A DNA stretch of 64,000 nucleotides, taken from contig CM057837.1 in the NCBI GenBank assembly GCA_030068075.1, positions 23,852,589-23,916,588 of the forward strand, given 5' to 3'. Below, one piece after another: positions 46,729-59,339 of this stretch. Origin of the DNA: Paguma larvata (Eukaryota > Chordata > Mammalia > Carnivora > Viverridae). The translations under genes were made by a program, and so were the position numbers. The first letter of the stretch is position 1. Every line of letters starts with the position of its first letter. The notes under the pieces are model-generated. The model was not told the origin of the DNA. It did not search any database and saw only the letters and a list, made by a program, of their open reading frames with translations.

Positions 46729-46919
46729 GGGCCCCTGGGTGGCTCAGTGGGTTAAGCTCGGGTCATGATCTCGTGGTTTGTGAGTTTGAACCCCACATTA
46801 GGCTCTGCGCTGACTGTGCGGAGCATGCTTGGGATTCTCTCTCTCATTGCTCCTCCCCTAATTGCACTCTTTCTCGCTCTGAAGATAAATGAATAAACTT
46901 AAAAAAAAAAAAAAAGGAG
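46729..46919 (+). mobile_element. CAN-type SINE, first of a head-to-tail pair
   Basis: The core is shortened (GGGTTAAGCTCGGGTCATG). Its poly-A tail at 46901-46915 runs directly into the next SINE. Confidence 0.88.
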
Positions 46920-47150
46920 GGGGGCGCCTGGGTGTCTCAGTCTGTTGAGCATCCAACTTCGGCTCAGGTCATGATCTCACGGTTTGTGAGTTCGAGCCCT
47001 GCGTCAGGCTCTGTACTGACTGCTCGGAGCCTGGAGCCTGCTTCAGATTCTGTGTCTCCCTCTCTCTCTGCCCTTCCCTTGCTCATGCTCTGTCTCTATG
47101 TCTCTCAAAAATAAAATAAAAGCATTAAAAAAAATTAAAAAAAAGTTTTA
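46920..47150 (+). mobile_element. CAN-type SINE, second of a head-to-tail pair
   Basis: Near-consensus copy starting a few bases after the poly-A of its neighbour, as expected if it inserted into that A-rich tail. Confidence 0.9.
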
Positions 47151-47159
47151 AAGACTCTA

Positions 47160-50100
47160 GGCTGTTGAGTTTCTAGTCCCCCTTCTTCAGTGATAAAGGT
47201 GCTAGAAACTCACTTAGGACTCGCTTAGGGTCTCTGCCTGGGAAAAATCAGTCAGCTCTGAACTATCGCCTGTGGCCCTCCTTGGAAGAACCAGCAGGTA
47301 GAGGCCGGAGCGCAGGAAGTAGCCACTACTCAACAATTTTTCGTACACAACAGTCATTTCCTCTGGTGCAACCCAATAGCTCTCCTACCTGGGGAAAGTC
47401 GTATGGTAAGATTCATTGTGTTTTGAGGGATTAAAAAGAAAGGGTTGCCGTCCCTGTCTGGTGGTACCCAAGGAGGGAAAGGAAGACTCGTGAGATGGCG
47501 GGCGGTGGACCCGGAACTGGACCCCGGCACCCAGGGCAGCCATGCTCGAGGGTGGACTTTGCTAAGCAGGAAGAGCGACACCCCGGCTTGTCCTAGGCCC
47601 GAGGGATGGTCCTCCTCAGGAGGCAGGGACTTGCACAGGGATGGGCACAAGGGAGGTGCCTCCCAGCCCCCGCAGGGGTTTGACCAATGCGGGGTGAAGT
47701 TACAACAGCGACACCATGTGGCAGTGGGGAGGCAAGGCAGTTGAATGGATGTGACTCAGTCGGATGAAAAACTTAACCCCTTTGGGGATGCAAGAGCCCC
47801 ATCCTTGTGTAATTCAGAGCGGAGAAGTCCATTGTTTCTGCCTTTCCGCTACTAAATCCTAGATGGATAGGACGCCTAGCCTCAGTTTCCCCATCCGTAG
47901 AGTGAAGAGAACGCCGTGTGGAGGGACGTGAGGCGATATTAACGTACGACTTTCCCCCCACATTCTTCCCTAGTCTCCAGGCCCAGCGGAACCCCTGCAG
48001 GCCTTTCCGTGTTTTCTCTCTAGAGCTTTTCCAATGAGAAAACACAGTGTGAGGCCAATGGCTTCTTCAGCCTTTCGTAAAAACCTATCGTCTCGCCTGC
48101 GAAGAGACAGTGCTGATTGTCCAAGGTGGCAAAGGGAGAGGTAAACGCATTTGAGGAAAACCTTCAAAAGTGACGAATGTCTGAGAGTCCCTCCCTGCTC
48201 CCTGACTGTGTCCTGGGGCTCACCGAGCCCCAAAGGGAATGGCCAGGAGGGCTCCCAGCCTCACCAAAGATTCCCGGGTGCCAAGAGTGTCATGCAAGCA
48301 GCACAGTACCAGGGCCTGAGGGACAGCGTGGCCTGGACCAGCGGGCACCGCAGTGGTGAGGGGACTGACGACGGCCTCAATACGCCAGGTGGGGAGAAGG
48401 GACCTGTAAGGATGGCTGACGTGGGCATTCCCACCAGCCTGGCAGCGTAAGGACTCGGCATCGTAAATGAATTGATTTAAAGAAAACAAAAGCTGACTTT
48501 GTGCGCACAGAGCCTTTGGCGCGGCGTCGGGTGCCCATCTGCGAAATGAACACGAGAGGCCAATATTGTCATCGCCGTGGATGCCGAGGCTGTGCGCGTC
48601 ACTGGACCAGTACCCGCGGAGCCAGCTCTTGCCCCCTCTTCCTACAAACGGCCTGACTCCAGGAGCCGGCTCATCTCTTGATAGCTTATGGGTTAGTTAG
48701 TCCAGGGCCCCGCACCACAGACAGTCACGCATTTGTGGAGGAAAATCTGTGTTTCTATTTGTGAACAGGCAGTGGCTTCTTTGGGCTTGCTCCGAGAAGG
48801 CCCCTCTTTTATCCTCAAGTCTCTTGGACAATGAGAAACGATTTTTCTTCAAGGGAAAAATAATAATTGACTAAAGCTGAGGAAGAAGAAACAAAAGCCC
48901 TGTTGAGCTGTCGTTAACTCTCCAGTGTCGCTGGGACCCAGGCCCCAAATATTTCCCAAGCCTCTTGAGAAATCCCAGAGGCTCATGAAGAAGGGGAGGG
49001 GGAGCTGGACCTCGGATCTCGGCCTACAGGGATTTCCTTTGCATAGAATTCCAGAAAAGACGAATCTGTCCGTTAGTTGCATGGTCACCCAGAGCCAGTT
49101 TAGACAGGTCATCTGGTCTCATTAGAGCCAGATATTAAAATCTCTGTCCGGTTATCCTGATACAAAGTTCGTGAAAATGGAACAGCCGTGGGGGTCTAGG
49201 AGGCAGAAAACAGGGGTCAGAGGCGCCGTGCGAGGCATATTCTGTGACTCCATCGGCAAAAAAGAACGCTCTGTCCCACCATTTCCCTAAAGAAATCTAA
49301 TGTTCAGGCCAAGAGGTTCTAAGTGGCTCCTCTGGAAACCCCACAGCCAGAGCCCCCCAGAAAGTTATAGCAGCCGGGCGTGGAAATTCCTGCCACCAGG
49401 GGTCGCTCTTGCTCACCCACGACCTCCATAGTTGAAAGCTTAAACTCTTCAATAAAAAGATACTGCAAAGCATTCATGACCTCAGATTTCATCGTCTACT
49501 GCCTATGATGGGGAAGAGGGGGTGTCCACTTTTCAATCGCTCATTTTTGTTCCTTGGAGCTCCTGTTGATGTATTGCTTCAAGGCCAGGAATTCTAGCTC
49601 CCGGAAGCCTGGCTTCCATTGTTCAGGAGGGTCACGCGCCGAACCAGAGTACACACTGAACCCACCACAGACAATTAACTGCCTCCAGGGTTCTCAACCC
49701 AAGGCTGTTCTGGGGACTGAATGTTCACCTCTACTGGCCCTCCGCTTGTGAACGCCCGCAAAACCGTGGACGCCAAACGCTGCATGCGAAGAGTCCATTG
49801 GGCTTCTCCCCATCAGCCACGGCAGGGAAATTGGGACCCATTCTGGGTCATAATGGGGAGCCACTGACCCATGGGCCACACCCACACTGGCCTTATTCCA
49901 CCGCACCAGTGTGGCCTTCATAATTTCTGGAATTCATCCACCGGCCTCCCTGGGACCCAGGGTACTGGCCACTTCAGTACTAGTTTTTGAACGCAGTCTC
50001 ATCGTCCAGTGCCCCCATTGGCTACCATGCTGGAATATAGACCCCCACGCACCACACATCAGACGCCCCTGAGAAGTCCTTTCGTAGCCTTGATCTTTTT

Positions 50101-50745
50101 AAGTTCTGATAATGAAGATAAACAGCCCGGAGTCTTGCTGGAAAGGAAGCCTGTAACTGCTAGTTTCACTGGGCGGAAAAGCATACTGAGTCTCGAACCA
50201 CGCAGGTCAAGGCACTCACAAGGCAGTCTGTGAGCCGCTGCTTTGACCATCTCACCACTGAGGACCACGTCCTGGGTTTTAGGGGAAATTTTCCAAAGCA
50301 AATGGAGCAAATGCTAGGCAGGCAGCGAGCCGGCCACCCCGGGGGCTGGGCGGGGGGGTGGGGGGGTCCTCCGAAGCTGGCTCCTACCTGTGCGAGTCGC
50401 CATGGTCACCGCTTCCCGACTTCTCCTCCAGGTTCCTTTTTATGTTCTGACTGTTCGCAGGTGGTCGCACAGACCCTGGACTCTGCACCGGCGGAGTTCT
50501 CTGAGCCAGAAGAAAGAGAAATTGGAAAAGTCAAACAGGAGTCTCTGAGGACACAGAAGCGTTTCTCAGCTGGCCACTGGCCGAGGATGGGAGCGTTGGG
50601 TCGTTGGTTTGCTTCATCAGCTGGCCGAGCGATGCCCGCGTGCTGGCGCCGAGCGACACGCTGAGATACACGGTGAGCTAAGCAAGCACGGCCCTGCTCT
50701 CAACCGATGGAGGAGAAACACGGTTACACACGAGAGTCCACCTGA
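47160..50745. other. Intron, mostly unique sequence
   Basis: About 3.6 kb without a recognised interspersed repeat except short MIR-like words near 47885 (CAGTTTCCCCATCCG). GC is moderate with scattered CpGs around 48500-48620. No exon or promoter could be supported. Confidence 0.4.
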
Positions 50746-50760
50746 GTAGGACGATGGTCT

Positions 50761-50992
50761 TATTTTTTTTTAAAGCCTATGTATTTATTTTGAGAGAGAT
50801 AGGCAGCATGAGTGGGGGAAGGGCAGAGAGCGAAGGTGAGAAAGAGAGAGAGAGAGAGAGAGAGAATCCCAAGTAGGCTCTGTGCTGCCAGCTCAGAGCC
50901 TGATGTGGGGCTCCAACTCACAAAGCACGAGATCACAACTTGAGCCAAAATCAAGAGTCAGACGCTTAACCAACTGAGCCACCCAGGCATCC
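50761..50992 (-). mobile_element. CAN-type SINE
   Basis: Reverse orientation with a (GA)n run at 50844-50864. Flanks AGGACGATGGTCT and AGGATGACTGTTA. Confidence 0.9.
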
Positions 50993-51339
50993 CAGGATGA
51001 CTGTTAGTAGGAAGCCAAGCCTGGGGACACGTACCAGACTTTGGGGGTCATCTGCTCCCCCGGAGAAAGCGAGGCTATCTGATCTAAGATCTTAAAGTGC
51101 CTAACAGGTTCATGGCGCCGCCTGGATGGAAGACATTCCCCCACTCCCTCCCCACAGCTTTGTGAAGCAGGATTCAGCCAGAAACCTGGGGAGAAACCCT
51201 GAACAACAAAAAAATGATGAGCCCTTGGAGACCGGGGGCCACCCGTCCGAAGCCCTGAGCAATCTGAGAGGTGGTTGCCTTTCCTTCACTTCTATGACAA
51301 GTTCACTTGCTGGGTAATCAATTTTTAAAACCAAGATAC

Positions 51340-51386
<47 letters not shown>

Positions 51387-51387
51387 A
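51340..51387 (+). repeat. (AAAT)n microsatellite
   Basis: Twelve uninterrupted AAAT units; probably a relic SINE tail. Confidence 0.95.
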
Positions 51388-51439
51388 GGACAGTCCAAAT
51401 TTCAAATCACAGGACAGAAAGAGATGAGAGGTTTTTAAA

Positions 51440-51635
51440 AACTTGTCCGACTTAGGCTCAGGTTATGATCTCACGGCTCATGAGTTCAAATCCCGCCTTG
51501 GGCTCAGTGCTGACAGCTCGGGATTTAGGATCATTTATAAATGCCTGCCTCGGATTCTGTGTCTCCCTCTCTCTCTCTGCCCCTCTCCCGCTCTCTCTCT
51601 CTCTCTTTCAAAAATAAACATTAAAAAAATTTCGA
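51440..51635 (+). mobile_element. CAN-type SINE, 5'-truncated
   Basis: The tRNA-like head is missing; the copy begins at GTCCGACTTAGGCTCAGG. CT block and AAAATAAACATT tail are intact. It lies about 50 bases right of an (AAAT)n tract. Confidence 0.85.
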
Positions 51636-52216
51636 TTTAAATAATGCTTATTAAAGTATAATATAAATGTCAGAAATGGAAAAAGGGCTTTTTTTTTTTT
51701 TTTAACCCCAGGCAGTGTTTCCCAAAGCAGCGGTTGTATTTCAGCTCGTCTTCCCAGCCCTGCCCATTGGGGTGCATGCAAGACTCAGGTCAACCAGGAC
51801 CTCAGCGGGACCCTCCACAGAACCAGAGGGATCTGGAATCCGGTGTGGGTTCTCTAGAATATGAGCGCAAGGGTGACCGCAGCCTGTTTCCGGCCGCCGT
51901 GGAAGAAGGCAGCCTGCGGCCAGCAGGCAGAGAGAGGCCGAGGTGAGGGACAGAGGGCAGAGGTCCCGGTGGCGTGCAGGCCTTGGTTCCAGCTGGTCCT
52001 GGGGTCAAGCCCGCTCTGCCCTCGTCGACCAACGGTTACATAAGATCTTGAGTCCTCACGGCCTACACTGGCACGAGGTGGGTTTCCGTCACTTGCAGCC
52101 AAAAGAGGACATTCCATACACGCTCAGACCGGCTTTGAAGGAAACAAAGTGTTCTGTGTCAGATCGGTTTCGGAAGGGCTCATCAGCTAGCTCTCTTTTA
52201 GAAATTCACAGCGTAG

Positions 52217-52430
52217 GGGCGCCTGGGGGGCTCAGTCGGCTAAGCGGCCGACTTCAGCTCAGGTCATGATCTCGTGGTTTGTGAGTTCGAGCCCCGCGTC
52301 GGGCTCTGTGCTGATGGCTCAGAACTTGGAGCCTGCTTCAGATTCTGTGTCTCCCTCTCTCGCCCCTCCCCTACGAATGCTCTGTCTGTCTCTCTAAAAA
52401 ATAAACATTAAAAAAAGACTTTTTTAAAAA
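52217..52430 (+). mobile_element. CAN-type SINE
   Basis: Near-consensus: GGGGCGCCTGGGGGGCTCAG head, core GTCATGATCTCGTGGTTTG, tail AAAAATAAACATTAAAAA. Confidence 0.9.
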
Positions 52431-52440
52431 GAGACTTACA

Positions 52441-52590
52441 GTGCACAGGCACCTGAGTGGCCCACGGTCATGAGATCTGGCCCTGGGGCGGCCTCGTGCC
52501 CAGCAAGGTTGTTGCTTGAGATTCTCTCTCCCCTTCTCTCTCCGCCCCTCCCCCTCCCCCTCCTTTTCTCTTTCTCTCTCTCTCTCAACA
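52441..52590 (+). mobile_element. CAN-type SINE, decayed and shortened
   Basis: GGCACCTGAGTGGCCCACGG joins directly to GGTCATGAGATCTGGCCC, then a CT block. Much of the head-to-core spacer is lost. It sits beside the SINE at 52217. Confidence 0.7.
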
Positions 52591-53819
52591 AAAAGCTCCT
52601 ACGGAAAGGTCTGAGAAGATCTGTGGTAAAAGGACATATGGAACTCTAACTCAGTTTCCCAGAGTTTCCTGTTCCCGTGCCACCTGTCAGCGTCTCGCAG
52701 AGCTCGTGCTCCGTGGAGCACACTCTGGAGGACAGCTAGCCCAAGACCTGGTTTCTTTCCACCGTGCTTCAATCTGGCAGGTGATCCAAGTCCACAGGGC
52801 GGAGCCGCCCCTCAACCAGAGGGGGGCCCCTTTGTGAAAATTGGAAGCCGGCGCTGCTCTGGGCCGGCACGTGGCCATGAGCAGACGGCGCCTTCGTGTG
52901 AATTCGAAACAGCTTCCGTTTCTTCCAGCGGTTGTAGCTCAGATCCAGGCACATGGCTTGTCGGGCGTTTGGGAGAAACCGCGCTCTGCGAGCCCCGGGT
53001 CCTGTCCTAAGGGAGGCGGTGGCGGTGAGGCACCGGGAGACAGGCAAGAAGGGCTTCTCCGGACTTTCCAGGGTTCCCCGGGGCTGCCGGCTCCTTGTTG
53101 CTGCTAGAAATCTTCTCGATCCTCAGGGGTGAGACCCAGAGAGAGACGCAGCCCAACCGTGACTCCAGATACTGATGCAGCCAAATCGTTCGTTAAATAT
53201 CTCCTTTCGCCTAGACCTTCCAGAAGATATTTACTGATTTGGTGACTCATTCGATTAGCTAAGATACATTCATCGAAACCCTAGCACGCACCAGAACCAA
53301 TGCTAGGAGCGGGGGCTACAAAAATCAATGAGGTTCCAACCCTTCCCTAGAGTTGCTCACAGTCTAGGGAGACAGACTCCTGTGCTGTGACCACAGAGGT
53401 GGAAACACAGGGCCACCCAAGGGGGAGACCCAGTCCTTCCAGGAGGGGAGGATCCCACCCAACTGCCTCTATCAACTGGGCTCGTTGGAAGTTTTGGGGC
53501 TTCCATTGGACATCTGGGCGCAAATCCTGTGTGCCGTCTGAACCTGGGGGTCTCCTTGAGGCCTTGAATCTTCTGTTGGATGGGTGGTGTCTTTGACCTT
53601 CGTACACAGCTTGAAGAGCAAGTCGGCTTTGGCTCTGTTTCCCCCAACTAAGGCGTGTGTCTGAGCCGTCGGCTGCTTTGTTCACCCAATTGTGTTCGAA
53701 GGTGAAAGAAAAAAGATGCATCAACTCTCAGGGGCCACACATCCTAGCGCTAACATGATACCGTAATTAGGAAATCTCCATGCACTTTTGCTGTGACCAA
53801 AATGGGGGGGAGGAATAGC

Positions 53820-54015
53820 GTTAATAATAACTCGTGTTTATTGAGCTATTGCTAAGTACCAGGCACTGGGCCAGTCGTCTCCACGAACCGTGTCATTGAA
53901 TCTTTACAACAACCTTACGAGGACAGTGCTACTCACGCTCCTGTTCTAGAGCTGAGGTTTGAAGAGGGTGAGTCGTTGGCCAAGCTCTCACAGCGGTGGA
54001 GTCTAGATGGACCCA
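53820..54015 (+). repeat. MIR SINE
   Basis: ACTCGTGTTTATTGAGCTAT, AGTACCAGGCACTGGGCCAG, ATCTTTACAACAACCTTACG and CTAGAGCTGAGGTTTGAAGA occur in order. Confidence 0.85.
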
Positions 54016-54916
54016 TTTCTCTCTGACCCCAGTGCCAGGAAAAGGCATTTTTGTTCTCTCCCTTTAGTGGGGGAAGTGTTGAAGGAGGTAGAGAGAGCGG
54101 GGGCGGATCCCTTGCCTAAATAAAGGGCTGCTGACCCTCCTGCTGGCTTGACTTGCATGCCGGCTTCTGTCCTACAAGCCTCAGCCTCCTGATCTGTGAA
54201 CTGGGATGACATTCATCCCTATTGGATGGTATCAAGACAGTTCAAACTTTAGATCACTGTAAATTCCGACTCCAAAGTGTTCCTGGCCCTTCTAGAATGT
54301 TCTTTATCTAAGACCACTACCTTTGGATGTACGAGTTAAAATTTTTTACCATGATAACTCAAGAGTAACAGTACAGAGGGAGTGATATTTTCAGCTGAGT
54401 CCCGAATGTTTAAAATCGTAACCCAGTTCCTACTCGTCTGACTGTGGCATGGGCCTCAGCTCCAAACACCTTCTGCAGTCAGGCTTCCCTTTCAATCAGC
54501 ACTTTATCTGCGGCGACTTATTCTGCAATGAATTTAACAGATAAACCTCCTGCTGTTTATTCCATGATCAAGGTTACTTTAAAGTAATTCTGGAAAGACA
54601 CTGACATGTCTAACAGCCCAGACAGATGCAAACAACAGATGGTGCAAGGAGACAGAACTCTGCTCTAACTGAGGGGGAGAGGGGCCCATGTGTTAACTTT
54701 CCTCGGGCAAAGGAAATATAACAAGAGCTCAGATTCGTCTTTAAAGCAGACAAAAAGCTTCCGTCTTTCTGCCTTTTCAGCCCCATCCCTCCTCTTAATA
54801 GAAAGCTAATCTGCAAGAAGAATACCATCTCTCTCCAAACAAGACATATCTGGAGGGACTTGAAATAAAAGCACCAGTACTGTCAATGGGAAAGACACAC
54901 TGCACTTTTCTTTTTT

Positions 54917-55137
54917 AAAAAAATTTTTTAAACGTTTATTTATCTTTGAGAGATGGAGAGAGACAGAGCATAAGCAGGGGAGGGGCAGAGAGAGAGGGAG
55001 ACACAGAACCCAAAGCAGGCTCCAGGCTCTGAGCTGTCAGCACAGAGCCCGACGCAGGGCTCGAACTCATGAACCATGAGATCGTGACCTGAGCCGAAGT
55101 CGGGCGGTCTACAGACTGAGCCACCCAGGTGCCCCCC
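54917..55137 (-). mobile_element. CAN-type SINE
   Basis: Reverse orientation: ACGTTTATTTATCTTTGAGA at the left, GAGCCACCCAGGTGCCCC at the right. Confidence 0.9.
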
Positions 55138-55359
55138 CTTCTTCTTTTACATTTCACTTTTCAAAGTGCTTCGACACCCATCAGATTCTTACAAAATCCA
55201 TGTGAGCTAAACAGGAAGGGAAAACAATGTTTCCCATTTCTCAGATGACAAACAGATTGTTAAATGGCTTGGCCAGGACTTCTTGCTTGAAGTCCGATGC
55301 TCTTTCCACAATAACAGCAACACCCAACCCCAGCATAGCCCTTTTTCTGCTATAACAAT

Positions 55360-55545
55360 AACAGCAAACTTATTACTATAAACACGATCCGCGTGCCAAG
55401 TTCTGTTCTTCTGAGTGCTTTACCTTTGGAACTCATTCAATCCTTACAACAGCCCTATTTTGCAGATAAGAACCCCTAGCACAGACAGGTTAAGCCACTT
55501 GCACAAGGTCACACAGCTTGAACGTCATGGAACCAGGACACAGCC
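55360..55545 (+). repeat. MIR SINE
   Basis: CGTGCCAAGTTCTGTTCTTC, TCCTTACAACAGCCCTATTT and CACTTGCACAAGGTCACACA. Confidence 0.85.
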
Positions 55546-55779
55546 CCCACCTGTGCTCTCGAACCCTACCTTATGTTGCCCCACCTGACGTGGAAACAGC
55601 TGCCTGTGACCCCTGCCAACTTCCTGCCACGCCCCAAGTAACTGAAACAACTGGACATTTGTGAATAAGGTGGTACGGGAGCCGAGATTCATTGCCCAGA
55701 ATAGCACCTGGCCCAGAGAGGCCCTTCATAAATATTTGTTGAACGTCTGAAAAACAGACGATTCCCGTCGAGTCTAGCG

Positions 55780-56870
55780 GGCACATCTGCGAACCGGGGG
55801 AGGCCCGCCCGGCCCTTGGAGCTCACCCTCCTGCCACGTTGCCTTCGGCATCTTTGCACCCCCCTTCCAGGGCTTCCGCCCTCCCGGCCCCCCGCCCCCC
55901 CGCGACAACGCGAGCCCTGCTGCTTACGGGACTACACGGGGTGTGCCGTGTCAACGGGCGTCACTGCAGAACAGCGTGCATGTCTCAAGTTACCCTCACA
56001 CTTCCAAACAGCGGGCTGGCCGGGAAACCTGGCAATCCTCCACGTGACAAACGGCCTTGTCAAGGCGCTTCTTCAAGCCTTTCCTTTGCGGCCACCGCTC
56101 GAATAAACGAACGGCCTCTCTTTGGCTCCAGAGCGCCCCGGAGCCCGGGGTCTGTTTTAAAGCCATCTCCAAGCCGGCGCAGCAACTTTCCAGCTCTAAA
56201 AACTATACTTTATCGAGAGCTGAAGGGTCTTAACAATTAAAAAAAAAAAAAAAAATCCCCTGACCTTACCTCTGAAATGTTCTCCCTTCTGGGCTTTCCC
56301 GGGTCATGCCAATAAGGAGGCTTAATGACCGGAGTTAGATCAGGACCAGAGTGTCTTGCCAAGTCGCCCACGCTCTGAGCAAGCTTCTCGGGAGCCGTGT
56401 GACTGCAGGTGAATGCTGGGAAGTAGACCAAAGGTCGTCCCCATGGCACTGGAATCGGATTTCAGAAACAATGGCCGGGCCGCCAAATATGGGCGAACAC
56501 ATGTCCTGAGCCGGGGCCGGCCGCCCGTCTGCCCCGTCAAGGGAAGGCTAGCGCGCAGGCCAGTTCTGCGTGTTCGCCTCCAGGGCGAAAACGCAAGATT
56601 CAAGTGGCTCACCCACCCCGGCCTGGAGCCTCCCCTGGCAGGCGCTTTGTCAGGCCAAAAGGGGGAGGCCCCAAGACCCCCCCCCCCCCCACCATGGCGT
56701 GTTTTCCAACCTGATAGCGGCAGAAAACACGAACAAGCTTTGGGGTCTGAGAGGGCCGGCTTCGAAGCCCCGCTCTTCCCTCCAAAGACGGGGAAAACGG
56801 GGGTCGCGTTGGCCGTGGCGTTTTGATGCTCCTGCCTCGGGTCTCCGAAGGGTTGACCCTAGGTTCCGGG
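55780..56870. other. CpG-rich intron stretch
   Basis: Two GC-rich patches (about 55790-56170 and 56430-56870) hold many CpGs but lack the density of the island at 1-2 kb. A run of C at 56679-56692 and GCC-rich open frames occur on both strands. It may be a weak regulatory island; no splice-site pattern was convincing. Confidence 0.35.
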
Positions 56871-56879
56871 TAGACACGG

Positions 56880-57020
56880 AAGATCAAACCATGACATGGT
56901 ACAAGATGTTAATTTTAGCGGAAGCTGGGGGAAGAGTAAGCAGGGGGTTCTGTACTATCTTTGTGACTTTTCTGTAGACCTGAAAAACTCCCAAATAAAA
57001 AGTTTAATTAGAAAAAAAAA
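56880..57020 (+). mobile_element. L1 3'-end fragment
   Basis: ACATGGTACAAGATGTTAAT leads to CTGTAGACCTGAAAAACTCC, AAATAAAAAGTTTAATTA and a poly-A run at 57007-57028, the form of an old L1 tail. Confidence 0.6.
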
Positions 57021-57362
57021 AAAAAAAAGACATGGTCCCCTCTCCTCACAGCGAACGAGTGAGAGATACACATTCAGTGAACACTATCTATCTTCCTTTC
57101 CCCAAAAGCAAGTGGCTCAACATGGTCAGAATTACCCTTAAAAAAACAAAAACAAAAAAACAAAAAACAAACAAACAAAAAAAAACCTAGAAGCCTCCAA
57201 GATGCCCGAGTTGACATGTTCTGACATCTTTAGTCTGTGGAGAAAGAAAAACCTTTGAGATCTCAAAAACACCGTCTTATATTGGTATCTCGTGTGGGCT
57301 TAATACTTTAGGAGCAATACAGTTCAAAGAAGCATGGATCTAGGTTTAGAAAACCCAAATCA

Positions 57363-57547
57363 GGGGCGCCCGGGTGGCTCAGTCATGATCTCACGGTCTG
57401 TGAGTTCGAGCCCTGCATCAAGCTCTGTACTGACGGCTCGGAGCCTGGAGCCTGCTTCGGATTCTGTATCTCCCTCACTCTCTGCCCCTCCCCCACTCAT
57501 GCTCTGTCTCTCTCTATCTCAAAAATAAATAAACATTAAAAAAAAAA
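57363..57547 (+). mobile_element. CAN-type SINE lacking the head-core spacer
   Basis: GGTGGCTCAGTC joins directly to ATGATCTCACGG, removing about 28 bases of the tRNA-like part. Perfect 15-base target duplication agaaaacccaaatca (57348-57362 and 57548-57562). Confidence 0.92.
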
Positions 57548-57834
57548 AGAAAACCCAAATCATGGCAGCTCTTGGGGTCTGTTTCTCCGTCTATAAAATG
57601 GGGAGCACGATTCCGGGGCTGGCTGCCTCAGCGGTCGATGGGAGATCCTTGTCCTTACAACGGAGGTCGGCACAAACGGAGGGGAGTCTGCATTCGAAGA
57701 GTGGGGTGTGTCAGGACAGCCCAGCATGCCCCGTAATGTTTACTCAACTGTACTTCAAATGTAGGCATCGCCCCTCGAGAATTCCTCCATTTGCTCGTTT
57801 TCAAGGTAGAGCAGCCTAAAGCCCGACTCAAGGG

Positions 57835-58025
57835 TGCAGGAAGCCACGAGCAGTGGTTACAAGCCAAATTTACCGCTTATTTAGCTATAAGCCTTCGGGC
57901 TCGATGCCTCTGGTACCAAATCTAGAAAATGGGGATCTTAATTACAGGGTTTTCAAGGCCAAAGAGCATAGTACATGAGAAACACTTTGCATAAGGCCAG
58001 ACCATAGGAGACACTCATCTATGCC
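57835..58025 (-). repeat. MIR SINE fragment
   Basis: Reverse orientation: CTAGAAAATGGGGATCTTAA, TTACAGGGTTTTCAAGGCC, CATAGTACATGAGAAACACT. Confidence 0.5.
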
Positions 58026-58029
58026 AGTT

Positions 58030-58125
58030 ATTATTTTTACGAAGAAGAAACTGGGAAAAACTGAGAGCTTTCCCACCAAGGTCAGGAACGAGACAGGGAC
58101 ATCCACTCTCGCCACTCTTACAATA
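58030..58125 (+). mobile_element. Short L1 ORF2 fragment
   Basis: GAGCTTTCCCACCAAGGTCA and GAACGAGACAGGGACATCCA match the region of L1 ORF2 that encodes the reverse transcriptase fingers and palm, as I recall it. Only about 90 bases remain. Confidence 0.5.
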
Positions 58126-59140
58126 AGAAGAAACTGATTAAAACCGCATTAACTCAGAGCCCCAGGGGCTATCACAGCCTGGAGCTAAAAGCAGTTAATC
58201 CGAGTCTTCGGAAGATGCATCGGAAAACCTAGAGCCACGCAGCTCGCAAACTTCAATACGACTCCAGTGAGAATTAGCCCGAGCCCAGCGGATCCCCGGG
58301 GGAAGAGACGGCGGCAGCGGACAGCCGCAGTGGAGAAGCGATCCGTTGTTATGAACTTGAGTTCACCCTGGTTCATCGCCTCTTCCTTCAATTTCTTTCT
58401 CATTAAATGCAGTGAAATTGCCCCAGATACTCACCTGGCGCCAGTAGACTATGAGAAGACACTGTTTCTTCTAGGGCTAATTTAAGGCCGTCAGGAGGTT
58501 GGGTTCCTTGGGTCCCACAGGAGAGAGAGAAACTACCCCCCCCAGGTTAAACTTGAGGCCCCAAGCATTTGGCGCTTTAAACAATCCACGCGCATACCTA
58601 ACGGGTTGTTTATCTATTAAGCAAAATCATTGTCCCACATTTTTTGCCGGAGCCACAGCTAACCTCAGCCTGCAGAGACGTGCTCAGTCACGTTTCTGGG
58701 TGGTCCCCGACCCCAGGGTCAGCTCACGTAGCGCGGGGTCTCCAGTCCTCCTGGTCCTCTGTTTCTTGGAGGTGGGGGAATTCCAGAACCCAAGGCCACG
58801 GGGCTGAGGTCACCTTCCGGAACAAACTTCAGGCCCAGGCTGCCTCTTGGACACTGAACCAGGAACCAGGGGGACCTGCACCAGGGAGGCCTGGGTGGGG
58901 GGCGACCTGCGCTGTGCCCTCTGAGTCCCGTTTGTCTCCTGCTCCTCCTTCAGCTCTGAGCTCCAACAGCAGCTCCCAGGGAGGCCTTCCCTGACACCCA
59001 GGGTCAGGTCAGGCGGCTCTGCACCTGTCTTCTTGCTTCATAGCATTGATCTCAGCTTCTATACTTGAAAATCATTTTTCTCTGGGACTCAAACTCTGGA
59101 AACATCCAGACGGTGAAATGACTTTAAAAGGGTTTTTGAG

Positions 59141-59337
59141 GGGCACCTGGGAGGCTCAGTCAGTTCAGCGTCCAACTCTTGATTTCAGCTCGGGTCACGG
59201 TCTCACAGTTGGTGAGCTCGAGCCCTGCATCGGGCTTTGCGCTGACAATGAGGAGCCTGCTTGGGGTTCTCTCTGTGCCCTTCTCTCTCTGCCCCTCCCC
59301 CCCACTCTCTCTGTCTCTCTCTCAAAAGAAAGTGTTT
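59141..59337 (+). mobile_element. CAN-type SINE
   Basis: Head GGGCACCTGGGAGGCTCAG, core CGGGTCACGGTCTCACAG, ending in TCTCTCTCTCAAAAGAAAG with a very short tail. Confidence 0.87.
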
Positions 59338-59339
59338 TT

